From the NCBI GenBank assembly GCA_900547685.1, contig URHS01000005.1, forward strand, positions 11,085-75,084: 64,000 bases of DNA, written 5' to 3'. Below are positions 18,211-25,863 of this stretch, piece by piece. The stretch's first letter is position 1; each line of letters starts with the position of its first letter. The DNA is from an uncultured Blautia sp. Its GTDB lineage: Bacteria > Bacillota > Clostridia > Lachnospirales > Lachnospiraceae. The translations under genes were made by a program, and so were the position numbers. The notes under the pieces are model-generated. The model did no database searches, was not told where the DNA came from, and saw only the letters and a list, made by a program, of their open reading frames with translations.

Positions 18211-18238
18211 TATGGTATGCCGAAAAATGCGATTGGTT
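18211..18238 (-). promoter_or_regulatory. Candidate sigma-K promoter of dpaA
   Basis: On the reverse strand AAC (18236-18238) is followed after 16 bp by CATACCATA (18211-18219). This matches the published sigma-K pattern (A/C)AC, 16-17 bp, CATAnnnTA. Transcription would begin about 18 bases before the TTG start. Known biology supports it: the dpaAB (spoVF) operon of B. subtilis is transcribed by sigma-K in the late mother cell. Short motif, so the match alone is moderate evidence. Confidence 0.65.
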
Positions 18239-18252
18239 ATTATTTAATTTTA

Positions 18253-18293
18253 TTGACAAAAAAGTGAAAAAAATGTAGAATGAACATTGTTCA
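18253..18293 (+). promoter_or_regulatory. Sigma-A promoter with an adjoining palindrome, upstream of the DUF2871 gene
   Basis: TTGACA (18253-18258) and TAGAAT (18276-18281) are 17 bp apart, a near-consensus promoter. Overlapping the last -10 base and running to the expected start site is TGAACA-T-TGTTCA (18281-18293), a perfect 6-bp palindrome around one base, placed where a repressor would block initiation. The arms resemble a Gram-positive LexA box, but the spacing is one base too short, so the regulator is unknown. The promoter also shows that translation starts at 18319 and not at the upstream ATG at 18280. Confidence 0.75.
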
Positions 18294-18318
18294 ATACAAA
18301 AGAAAGGATTTTAGATTT

Positions 18319-18729
18319 ATGAAACGATATTTGAATTTTGCGTTTTATTATTTTCTTTTTGCTATGGCAGGAGGTGTCTTTTATCGAGAATTCACAAAAT
18401 TTTTAGATTTTTCCGGAAAAACCTCCTTGTCCTTAGTCCATGTACATCTTATGATTTTAGGAACTTTCCTATTTCTGCTTCTTGCATTACTTACTACTCA
18501 TCTGAAGCTTGAGGAAGAACGCTCTTTTCGCAGATTTCTCACACTTTACTCCATTGCACTGCCTTTTATGGTTCTGATGATGCTGGTTAGAGGTATTTTA
18601 CAGGTTTTAGGTACTTCTCTTTCTTCCGGTGCCAATGCTGCGATTTCCGGAATTGCAGGAGTTTCCCATATACTTATGTTCATTTCTTTCCTGCTTCTGT
18701 TTCATTCCTTCAGAAAATGCAGTAAATAA
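18319..18729 (+). CDS. DUF2871-family integral membrane protein
   Basis: This is a 136-residue protein with four predicted membrane helices (about residues 5-22, 33-56, 70-92 and 106-128) and a basic C-terminus. The opening MKRYLNFAFYYFLFAMAGGVFYREF and the segment VHVHLMILG, with paired His residues inside the second helix, match what I recall of the DUF2871 family, whose function is unknown. The ATG at 18319 has an AAAGG ribosome site 11 bases upstream; the longer frame from 18280 would begin inside the promoter. It stands alone, divergent from dpaA. The buried His pair could bind a metal or heme, but this is only a suggestion. Confidence 0.72.
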   Translation: MKRYLNFAFYYFLFAMAGGVFYREFTKFLDFSGKTSLSLVHVHLMILGTFLFLLLALLTTHLKLEEERSFRRFLTLYSIALPFMVLMMLVRGILQVLGTSLSSGANAAISGIAGVSHILMFISFLLLFHSFRKCSK

Positions 18730-18785
18730 CACCCATACAATCTCTGTTTTTTACTCATAATTCAGGCTTTTCATAGTTTTTATGC

Positions 18786-18840
18786 AATAAAAATGCCACA
18801 GACACCGTATTCCTATACATTGCCTGTGGCTATATTTCTG
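18786..18840 (-). terminator. Terminator after the degV gene
   Basis: GCCACAG (18795-18801) and CTGTGGC (18834-18840) form a 7-bp stem that on the reverse strand is followed by ATTTTTATT. It lies about 70 bp after the DegV stop. Opposite it, the DUF2871 gene has no separate terminator, so the hairpin may help end that transcript too. Confidence 0.6.
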
Positions 18841-18909
18841 CAAAATATTTTATCTTTACTGTTTTTATTGACTTTTTACAAATTGATGATGCTCTCTGCA
18901 AACTGATTC

Positions 18910-19749
18910 TTAAATGGAAACAATAATTCCTCCATCATTTGCATACATACTGCTGACTCCTGCAGTGTCTAAAACAACTACGTCTTTCACTTCAATTCGC
19001 TTTAAAATTTCTTCTTTTACAATTTCTGCACGTGAAGCACAATTACAATGATTAATAGCCAAAACTTTATTCTCACTGTCCTTGGCATTTTCTACAACAT
19101 AGTCCACCATTTTTATAAGAGCCTTATTAATGCCTCTCGCCTGATCTAACTGTGCAATAGTACCTTCTGATGTTCCGTTCATAACCGGTTTAATTTTTAA
19201 TGCACTTGCCACAAAAGCCTTGATATTACTCAACCTTCCATTTTTTCTCAGTGTTTCCAGATTTTCCAGTACAAAGTAAATATTCTGTGACTGAATATAC
19301 TCCTCAACAGTTTTTACTGTCTGTTCAAAATCCATTCCGGCTTCTTCACATTCTTCAATCTTCATAGCAATTAAAGTCTCCCCTGCTGATGCAGAACAAG
19401 AATTAAAAACATGAACCTTTTTCTCCGGATTGTCTTCTAAAAGAAGATTTCTCCCTAAAATCGCACTGTTATAAGAACCGCTTAAATTAGCTGAAAGTGT
19501 TACTGCATAAACATGTTCTGCATCGCAATCAAAAGCCTGACGATATTTTTCCGGTGACGGACAAGAGGATTTCGGACATTCCGGACACTTTGCCACTTTC
19601 TCCAAAAACTCTGCCTGATTAAAGCTTTCGTCATCTACAATATCTTCATTCCCTACTGTTAAAGTTAAAGGAACACTTTCAAATTTTTCATCTGTTTTCC
19701 ATTTGTCTAATAATTCGCCACAGCTATCTATTACAATTTTATATTTCAT
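18910..19749 (-). CDS. DegV family fatty-acid-binding protein
   Basis: This 279-residue cytosolic protein belongs to the DegV/FakB fold, which binds a single fatty acid; FakB members present it to FakA kinase for phosphorylation. The N-terminal IVIDSCGELL segment, the CPKSSCPSPEKYRQAF segment carrying the TSxPS-like loop, SANLSGSYNSA near residue 88 and NGRLSN near 168 are the family landmarks. The canonical TSQPS loop reads SSCPSP here. It has its own terminator and no functional neighbours; fakA is not in the window. The specific lipid partner cannot be predicted. Confidence 0.88.
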   Translation of the reverse strand: MKYKIVIDSCGELLDKWKTDEKFESVPLTLTVGNEDIVDDESFNQAEFLEKVAKCPECPKSSCPSPEKYRQAFDCDAEHVYAVTLSANLSGSYNSAILGRNLLLEDNPEKKVHVFNSCSASAGETLIAMKIEECEEAGMDFEQTVKTVEEYIQSQNIYFVLENLETLRKNGRLSNIKAFVASALKIKPVMNGTSEGTIAQLDQARGINKALIKMVDYVVENAKDSENKVLAINHCNCASRAEIVKEEILKRIEVKDVVVLDTAGVSSMYANDGGIIVSI

Positions 19750-19919
19750 TTTTCATAACCTCTTTATGTAGTTTTTAATACCATCTCTTATATTACCACA
19801 AAACCACTTATTTGAAAAGGTTTTTTCCTAAAACACTGGGATTTTTTTTCATTTTCGTTTATACTGTTCTTTATATTTCATCCACACGAAAAATTTTATA
19901 GAAATGAGGGACTTTCTTT

Positions 19920-20423
19920 ATGATTGCATTACAGGTACAGGATATAAAAAACTTTATGTCAAAGCTGTTAATTGGTACTGATTTTGATGCTTTCTGGCTG
20001 TCAGAAGCGAATATCACTACTTCCGTTACATATACCATAGACGGACTTCTTCATCCTGATTTTTTCGATACACAGGAAACCGAAATACTGGAAGCAGAAA
20101 GTCGTAAATACACTCTTTGGAAAGAAATCAAACCCTTTTGTTTTTCTATCATGAAAGGGAAAAAAACACCTCTTCACTTTAAGATTGTATTCATGCTTTC
20201 CAAAAAAAATACGGAAAAACTTTTATTAAGAAATCGTGTCCCTCTCTCTCTTGATGATATTTTTGGTCTTTTCGTAAATTTCCAATATGATGGGACACAT
20301 TTAACCTGTACTACAGGAACTTCTGTAAAAACTTTTACCCTTGATAAAACTTTAGACCACCTATGGGATGAACTGGTTCAAAAATTTTTTAACCAGCAAC
20401 ACATTCCTTATGAAATTTTATAA
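19920..20423 (+). CDS. DUF5721-like conserved hypothetical protein
   Basis: This 167-residue soluble protein of unknown function looks like the DUF5721 family found in Lachnospiraceae and relatives, recognised from the opening MIALQVQDIKNFMSKLL and the segment FWLSEANITTSVTYTIDG. It has no signal peptide or membrane segment and looks like an alpha/beta fold. The ATG at 19920 has a GAGG site eight to nine bases upstream. It is followed after 17 bp by nudC and shares its terminator, so they form a two-gene unit. A link to nucleotide or NAD metabolism is possible only by association. Confidence 0.7.
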   Translation: MIALQVQDIKNFMSKLLIGTDFDAFWLSEANITTSVTYTIDGLLHPDFFDTQETEILEAESRKYTLWKEIKPFCFSIMKGKKTPLHFKIVFMLSKKNTEKLLLRNRVPLSLDDIFGLFVNFQYDGTHLTCTTGTSVKTFTLDKTLDHLWDELVQKFFNQQHIPYEIL

Positions 20424-20440
20424 ATTCGGGAGGCTGACTT

Positions 20441-21268
20441 ATGATACAAGATATCGGAACACATTGCTATCACAACGAATACACACCTGTTTCTCCAAAA
20501 GAACAAGATTTTATTTTATGTTATAATGAAAAAACAGTTTTAATTAAAAAAACGGAAAACGGCTTTTTACTGCCTCGTTTCTGCGATATCACAAATTGGG
20601 AAAACGAACCTTACATTTATTTATTTTCCATTGATGAGCATCATTTTTATATACTTCCACAATTGGATCCTTCTCTTTTATCTGATTTTGCTTTTGAAGA
20701 TTTAGTAATCTTTCGCAGTGAAAATCCAAAAGAGCTGTGTTTTGCACTGATTACAGGTTTTCATCTGTTTAGCTGGTATGAAAGCCGCAAATTCTGCGGT
20801 AAATGCGGAGAAAAGCTGCTTCCTGATAAAAAGGAACGTATGATGTACTGTCCACACTGTCATAACACAGAATATCCTAAAATTTCTCCTGCTGTTATTG
20901 TAGCTATTCGAAACAAAAATAAATTATTGCTTTCAAAATACGCCGGAAGAAATACTACACGTTACGCATTGATTGCAGGATTTACGGAAATCGGTGAAAC
21001 ATTGGAAGACACCGTTAAAAGAGAAGTCATGGAAGAAGTTGGACTTAAAGTAAAGAATATTCAATACTATAAAAGTCAGCCCTGGGGACTTTCCGGCTCT
21101 GTTTTATCAGGATTTTACTGTGATTTAGATGGTGACGATACGATTACTTTAGATCAGGAAGAATTATCCACTGCTCAGTGGTTTGAACGGGAAGAAATTC
21201 CTTACGATGACTATGATGTAAGTCTTACCAGAGAAATGATGATACAATTTAAAAAAGGAATTTATTAA
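20441..21268 (+). CDS. nudC: NAD(+)/NADH diphosphatase (NudC-type Nudix hydrolase)
   Basis: This 275-residue enzyme hydrolyses NADH/NAD+ to NMN(H) and AMP; NudC proteins also remove NAD caps from RNA. A zinc ribbon (CGKCGEKLL ... CPHC, about residues 120-143) precedes the Nudix domain, whose box is complete: GFTEIGE followed by REVMEEVGL, near 179-200. The NADH-specific SQPW motif follows (SQPWGLSGS, near 215), with GLSGS where E. coli has PFPQS. An unrelated N-terminal domain of about 115 residues is usual for the family. A GGGAGG ribosome site precedes the ATG. Confidence 0.9.
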   Translation: MIQDIGTHCYHNEYTPVSPKEQDFILCYNEKTVLIKKTENGFLLPRFCDITNWENEPYIYLFSIDEHHFYILPQLDPSLLSDFAFEDLVIFRSENPKELCFALITGFHLFSWYESRKFCGKCGEKLLPDKKERMMYCPHCHNTEYPKISPAVIVAIRNKNKLLLSKYAGRNTTRYALIAGFTEIGETLEDTVKREVMEEVGLKVKNIQYYKSQPWGLSGSVLSGFYCDLDGDDTITLDQEELSTAQWFEREEIPYDDYDVSLTREMMIQFKKGIY

Positions 21269-21284
21269 TTTTATAAAACATACT

Positions 21285-21320
21285 AAAACCCTCCCGGAAA
21301 AATTTCCTGGGAGGGTTTAT
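21285..21320. terminator. Bidirectional terminator between nudC and htpG
   Basis: AAACCCTCCC (21286-21295) and GGGAGGGTTT (21309-21318) make a perfect 10-bp stem with a 13-base loop, flanked by A-rich and T-rich tails, so it can serve both converging genes, whose stops lie within about 20 bp on each side. Confidence 0.85.
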
Positions 21321-21329
21321 AAAATACTG

Positions 21330-23399
21330 TTATTTTGCTAAAAGAAGCATAATTTCGTTACTTCTTGTTACAAATTTTGTCATTTCTTCCGGTGTCAACT
21401 GTCTATGGCTGATTAATGCTAAATCATATAACTGTTCGCACAGCATATCAACGTTTTCATTTTCCTTATTTGCCAGAACGTACTGTACCAGTTTATTGTT
21501 TGCATTTAATACCAATGTTTCCTGTCCGCCAAACATAGATGGATCCATACCGTACATATTGTACATTTTCATCATTTCCTGCATACGGCGGTTTTCTTCT
21601 GAAATTGTCATCATAGAAGATACTTTTTCATTTTTCAGGCTTTCTACCTTAATTGTCAGGTTTTCTTTCTTTAAAGCTTTCTTGAAGATTTCAGACAAAG
21701 TCTTTGTTTCTTCTTCTAAATCTTTTCCTTCTTCTTTTACAGCGTCTGTTACATCTGCGTCAATACGAAGGAATTTTACATTTTCTTTCACCTGCTCTAC
21801 ATGAGAAATAAATGGAGAGTCAATGTTATGTTTCAAAATAACCGCATCCTGATTTTGTTCTTTGAACATATTGATATACTGACTCTGCTGTACTTCATCT
21901 GTCACATAGTAAATGTTGGTTTTTTCCGGTTCTTTTTTAGCTTCTTCTTTTGCTTCCTCAAGAACTTCTTCTTTATTTTCCTCTGTCAGAACTTCCTGAT
22001 CTTCCGGTGTTTCTACTGCATTTTCTTTAATACAGTCTTCCAGTGTCAGATATTTTCCGTCAATATTTTTATAGAGAATATAATCCATCATTCTCTCTGA
22101 GAATTTCCCATCTTTTAAGCAGCCGAATTTAATAAACGGATTAATGTCATCCCAATATTTTTCATAATTTTCTCTGTCTGTTTTGCACATACCGGAAAGC
22201 TTGTCTGCCACTTTTTTGCTGATATAATCAGAAATTTTCTTTACAAAACCATCGTTTTGCAGAGCACTTCTGGATACATTAAGCGGTAAATCAGGACAGT
22301 CAATCACACCTTTTAACAGCATTAAGAATTCTGGAATAACTTCTTTAATGTTATCAGCAATAAATACCTGATTATTGTATAATTTAATAGTTCCTTCAAT
22401 GGACTCATATTCCATATTGATTTTTGGGAAGTATAAAATACCCTTTAAATTAAATGGATAATCCATATTCAAATGAATCCAGAATAATGGTTCTTTATAA
22501 TCCATAAATACTTTTCTGTAAAATGCTTTGTACTCTTCCTCTGTACATTCATTTGGATGTTTCATCCACAAAGGATTTGTATCGCTTAAAGATACCGGAC
22601 GTTTGTGAATTTTTACCATTTCTTTTGCAGGAGAAATTTCTACAATCTCTTTTTCTCCGTTTTCATTTTCTTTTTCTTCAGTCTTAGCATCTTCATGAAT
22701 ATGTTCTACAATTACATCGTCCTCTTTTACTTCAGACTCCTCAACGGTTTCATATTCCTGAGGTGCATTTGCTTTAGAAAGGAAAATTTCTACCGGCATA
22801 AAGGAACAATATTTTTCAATAATTTCTCTTGCTCGATATTCATTGGCAAATTCTACGCTTTCTTCATTTAAGAACAACGTAATCTCTGTACCTACCTCAG
22901 TTCTGTTTCCATCCCCGATTTCATACTCTGTACCGCCATCGCTGGACCAGTGAACCGGAGTTGCTCCTTCTTTATAAGACAATGTGTCAATCTGAACTTC
23001 ATCTGCTACCATAAACGCAGAATAAAATCCCAGACCAAAATGTCCGATAATCTGGTCTTCATTTGTTTTATCTTTATACTTCTCTAAAAACTGTGTTGCA
23101 CCGGAAAATGCAATCTGTGTAATGTATTCTTCTACTTCATCTGCAGTCATACCAAGACCGGTATCAATAAATTTCAAAGTTTTCTCTTCTGGATTTACAA
23201 TGACCTGAATTTTATTTTTATAGTTTTCCGGGAAAGAATATTCTCCCATGATTTCCAGTTTTTTCAGCTTTGTGATGGCATCACATCCATTTGAAATTAA
23301 TTCACGGAAGAAAATGTCATGATCGGAATACATCCATTTTTTAATAATCGGAAGGATATTGTCGCTGTTAATTGATAAAGTACCACGCTTGCTAGCCAT
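21330..23399 (-). CDS. htpG: Molecular chaperone HtpG (Hsp90)
   Basis: This 689-residue Hsp90 shows the GHKL ATPase domain (ELISNGCDAITKL, DTGLGMT, GHFGLGFYSAFMVAD), the middle domain (SRSALQND catalytic-loop segment) and the C-terminal dimerisation domain. It is longer than E. coli HtpG (624) because of two Glu-rich insertions, near residues 225-260 and 475-510. The start was set to 23399: the AAAAGGAG ribosome site lies inside the longer frame and is correctly placed for the ATG opening MASKRGT, not for the upstream one at 23423. It is preceded by a near-consensus promoter and a perfect CIRCE operator, implying HrcA control. Confidence 0.95.
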   Translation of the reverse strand: MASKRGTLSINSDNILPIIKKWMYSDHDIFFRELISNGCDAITKLKKLEIMGEYSFPENYKNKIQVIVNPEEKTLKFIDTGLGMTADEVEEYITQIAFSGATQFLEKYKDKTNEDQIIGHFGLGFYSAFMVADEVQIDTLSYKEGATPVHWSSDGGTEYEIGDGNRTEVGTEITLFLNEESVEFANEYRAREIIEKYCSFMPVEIFLSKANAPQEYETVEESEVKEDDVIVEHIHEDAKTEEKENENGEKEIVEISPAKEMVKIHKRPVSLSDTNPLWMKHPNECTEEEYKAFYRKVFMDYKEPLFWIHLNMDYPFNLKGILYFPKINMEYESIEGTIKLYNNQVFIADNIKEVIPEFLMLLKGVIDCPDLPLNVSRSALQNDGFVKKISDYISKKVADKLSGMCKTDRENYEKYWDDINPFIKFGCLKDGKFSERMMDYILYKNIDGKYLTLEDCIKENAVETPEDQEVLTEENKEEVLEEAKEEAKKEPEKTNIYYVTDEVQQSQYINMFKEQNQDAVILKHNIDSPFISHVEQVKENVKFLRIDADVTDAVKEEGKDLEEETKTLSEIFKKALKKENLTIKVESLKNEKVSSMMTISEENRRMQEMMKMYNMYGMDPSMFGGQETLVLNANNKLVQYVLANKENENVDMLCEQLYDLALISHRQLTPEEMTKFVTRSNEIMLLLAK

Positions 23400-23458
23400 G
23401 ATAAAATACATCTCCTTTTTCATTCTTATATTGGGAAGTTTTTCCCTGTCTAAACACC

Positions 23459-23487
23459 ATAATAGTCCCCATTGAAATAAAAGTCAA
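23459..23487 (-). promoter_or_regulatory. Sigma-A promoter of htpG
   Basis: On the reverse strand TTGACT (23482-23487) and TATTAT (23459-23464) are separated by 17 bp. Transcription would start near 23452, about 50 bases upstream of the ATG at 23399. The CIRCE element lies 7 bp upstream of the -35 box. Confidence 0.75.
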
Positions 23488-23494
23488 GAGAAAA

Positions 23495-23521
23495 TTAGCA
23501 CTCATATTAAATGAGTGCTAA
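23495..23521. promoter_or_regulatory. CIRCE operator (HrcA binding site) upstream of htpG
   Basis: TTAGCACTC (23495-23503), nine bases, GAGTGCTAA (23513-23521): an exact match to the 9-9-9 CIRCE consensus bound by the heat-shock repressor HrcA. It stands just upstream of the htpG promoter. Since HrcA usually binds over or downstream of promoters, repression here may act by blocking RNA polymerase upstream contacts. The hairpin followed by TTTT may also help terminate the methyltransferase transcript. In B. subtilis htpG is not HrcA-controlled, so this organism differs. Confidence 0.93.
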
Positions 23522-23559
23522 CAAAATTTTATAAACTTTCTTAAATAATTCTAAACTCC

Positions 23560-24198
23560 TTACTTTTTCTTTGCTGCAATAAAAATATTCGGTGGATTTT
23601 TATGGAGATTGACAATCTCCATAACTTCAAAATCATTTTTCTGAATTTTCCGCATCAAGCTAATAGGCGTATCAAAAACCACATAAGGCATCAAATGCAA
23701 TTTACTTTTCCAGAACTTTTTCACAGAGTCTTTTGATAAATTTCTTCCTAAACAATCCGTTGCTGAAAGAAAAATCCCACCCGGCTTTAAAATCTCATAT
23801 ATTTTCTTTAAAACTTCTTCTTGATTTTTCATATATAACAGCACATTATATGCAGCCACTGCATCATAACTTTCCGGCTCTACTTCCATTTCTGTCAATT
23901 CCCCTGTCTGAAAAACGATATTATCCTTTGATTGATCTTTCGCTTTTTCTCTGGCTTTTTGAATCATATTTTCTGAAATATCTGTTGCCGTGATTTCTTT
24001 CACATACTTTGAAAGGGGAATGGTCGCTACCCCAGTACCACATCCAATCTCAAAAACTCTGTCTTCCTTTTTTAAAAATGCCGCAGAGCGCTTTACTGTT
24101 TTTTTATAAGCATTTTCATACACAGATAAAACCTGCTTATCAAATACCTCCGAACGCCTGTTCCAAAAAGCAGGAGCTTCATCCTTTGTATTCTTCAT
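23560..24198 (-). CDS. Class I SAM-dependent methyltransferase
   Basis: This 212-residue protein has a complete methyltransferase-domain fold: motif I VFEIGCGTGVATIPL near residue 48, the acidic residue of motif II in ITATDISENMIQKA near 70, and motif IV YDAVAAYNVLLYM near 115. The opening PAFWNRRSEVFDKQV is typical of small-molecule methyltransferases of the UbiE/type-11 kind. The substrate cannot be named. It follows the ALDH gene by 16 bp and is probably its last co-transcribed partner. The CIRCE hairpin lies 39 bp after its stop. Confidence 0.85.
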   Translation of the reverse strand: MKNTKDEAPAFWNRRSEVFDKQVLSVYENAYKKTVKRSAAFLKKEDRVFEIGCGTGVATIPLSKYVKEITATDISENMIQKAREKAKDQSKDNIVFQTGELTEMEVEPESYDAVAAYNVLLYMKNQEEVLKKIYEILKPGGIFLSATDCLGRNLSKDSVKKFWKSKLHLMPYVVFDTPISLMRKIQKNDFEVMEIVNLHKNPPNIFIAAKKK

Positions 24199-24214
24199 AA
24201 TTATCCCTCCTCGA

Positions 24215-25585
24215 TTACTTCAAAAACAAACGCAGCAATTTCTTTTTCCCGGAAGTATATGGCTGGTAACGGATTGGCAAATCTATTCCCTGATATCTTT
24301 TTACAATGTTCTTCGTATGACTAAAAGTATCAAAGCTTCTTTTTCCGTGATAACTTCCCATTCCACTGGCACCTACACCTCCAAATCCCATTCGTGACGT
24401 TGCCAGATGAATAATTGTGTCGTTAATACAACCTCCTCCAAAAGATACTTCCTTTAAAATTTTTTTCTCTCTTTGTTTCTTTCCGGTAAAAAAATACAAT
24501 GCAAGAGGTTTTTCACCTTTTTTAATAAAATCCTCTGCCTCCTTTAAATATTGATAAGTAAGAACCGGAAGCACTGGCCCAAAAATTTCTTCCTGCATAA
24601 TAGGTGATTTTTCTGTAATATTGTCTAAAATCGTAGGGGCAATAAATAATCTTTCTTTGTTCCCATAACCACCTTTTATAATCGTTTCCCCTTCTATAAG
24701 CTTCATAATGCGCTCATAATGTTTTTCATTAATTATCCTTGAATAATCTTGATTTTTTAAAGGCTCACTTCCAAACATCCTATCTATCCAATATTTTAAA
24801 TATTCCAGAAACTTATCCTTCACATTCTCTTGAACCAGAAGATAATCCGGTGCCACACAGGTCTGGCCACTGTTTAAATATTTTCCAAAAACCAGCCGCT
24901 TAGCTGCCAATTTCAGATTTGCTGTTTCATCTACAATACAAGGACTTTTTCCGCCCAGCTCCAAAGTGACAGGGATAAGATTTTTCGCTGCTTTTTCCAA
25001 AACAATTTTTCCCACTGCTTTACTTCCTGTAAAAAAAATATAGTCAAATTTCTGTTCTAAAAGTGCTATATTTTCTTCTCTTCCGCCTTCCACAACTGCC
25101 ACAAATTCTTCCGGAAAAATACAGGAAAGAATTTTTTTAATCACTGCCGATGTTTGAGGAGCATAAGCGGAAGGTTTGATTACACAACAGTTTCCTGCGG
25201 CAATAGCTCCAATTAAAGGTTCCATACAAAGCATAAAAGGATAATTCCAAGGTGCCATAATAAGCACTGTTCCATAAGGTTCAGGAACTTCAAAGCTCTT
25301 TGCCGGAAAATGTGCCAAAGGTGTCAAAACACTTCTTTCCTTTATCCAACTTCGTAAATGCTTTTCCACATAATTCAGCTCAGACAGTGTCATTCCCACT
25401 TCTGTCATATAGGCTTCAAAATCTGATTTCCCCAAATCTTGACGCAATGCTTCTTCGATTTCTTTTTCATAATACATAATTGTACGTTTTAACCGAAGAA
25501 GAGCCTTTTGACGAAATTCGTAAGACTTTGTTCTGTTCTTTTCAAAAAAAGCTTTTTGTTTTTCTACTATGACGTTCATTTCCAT
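24215..25585 (-). CDS. Aldehyde dehydrogenase, class 3-like
   Basis: This 456-residue NAD(P)+-dependent aldehyde dehydrogenase belongs to the short ALDH3-type branch (compare B. subtilis YwdH). Visible are the catalytic-site Asn region MAPWNYPFMLC near residue 111, the Rossmann segment FTGSKAVGKIV near 186, the general-base Glu in TLELGGKSPCIV near 207, the catalytic Cys in NSGQTCVAPDY near 242 and the late EEIFGPVLPV near 334. A C-terminal basic KKKLLRLFLK extension may be membrane-associating, as in fatty-aldehyde dehydrogenases; this is inference. It follows an 87-residue gene by 14 bp. Confidence 0.9.
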   Translation of the reverse strand: MEMNVIVEKQKAFFEKNRTKSYEFRQKALLRLKRTIMYYEKEIEEALRQDLGKSDFEAYMTEVGMTLSELNYVEKHLRSWIKERSVLTPLAHFPAKSFEVPEPYGTVLIMAPWNYPFMLCMEPLIGAIAAGNCCVIKPSAYAPQTSAVIKKILSCIFPEEFVAVVEGGREENIALLEQKFDYIFFTGSKAVGKIVLEKAAKNLIPVTLELGGKSPCIVDETANLKLAAKRLVFGKYLNSGQTCVAPDYLLVQENVKDKFLEYLKYWIDRMFGSEPLKNQDYSRIINEKHYERIMKLIEGETIIKGGYGNKERLFIAPTILDNITEKSPIMQEEIFGPVLPVLTYQYLKEAEDFIKKGEKPLALYFFTGKKQREKKILKEVSFGGGCINDTIIHLATSRMGFGGVGASGMGSYHGKRSFDTFSHTKNIVKRYQGIDLPIRYQPYTSGKKKLLRLFLK

Positions 25586-25599
25586 GAACCTTCACCTCA

Positions 25600-25863
25600 C
25601 TAGCCTTCTACGATTAAATACTGTCCATTTGGCAGTGGAAACACTTCACTGGCGTCCTCTAATTCTTCTAACGTCATTCCTTCTACATCCATACCATTTT
25701 CTTCAAAATAGTCTTTTACTTCTGCCAAAGAATCCACCACAACTGCCATACAATCTTCCAAAAATGCCTCTGCCTCTTCCTCTGTTTCAGCTACAGGTTC
25801 TGAAAATAACTGCTCCTGATTTCTTAAAAAGGTTAATAAACATTCTTCGCTATACTCATTCAT
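25600..25863 (-). CDS. Small acidic conserved hypothetical protein
   Basis: This 87-residue protein is very acidic (over twenty Glu and Asp residues) and largely helical up to residue 70, with a short strand-like end, LPNGQYLIVEG. No catalytic motif, signal peptide or membrane segment is visible. Similar small proteins in Lachnospiraceae are, from memory, sometimes labelled glyoxalase, but nothing in this sequence supports an enzyme of that type. It overlaps the Cof-type HAD gene by 8 bp and is followed by the ALDH gene after 14 bp, so it is translated within the operon and is very probably real. Function unknown. Confidence 0.72.
   Translation of the reverse strand: MNEYSEECLLTFLRNQEQLFSEPVAETEEEAEAFLEDCMAVVVDSLAEVKDYFEENGMDVEGMTLEELEDASEVFPLPNGQYLIVEG

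Noticed and set aside
18281..18293. LexA (SOS) box upstream of the DUF2871 gene
   Set aside because: Half-sites GAAC and GTTC are three bases apart, while the Gram-positive LexA box has four; kept only as an unassigned palindrome.
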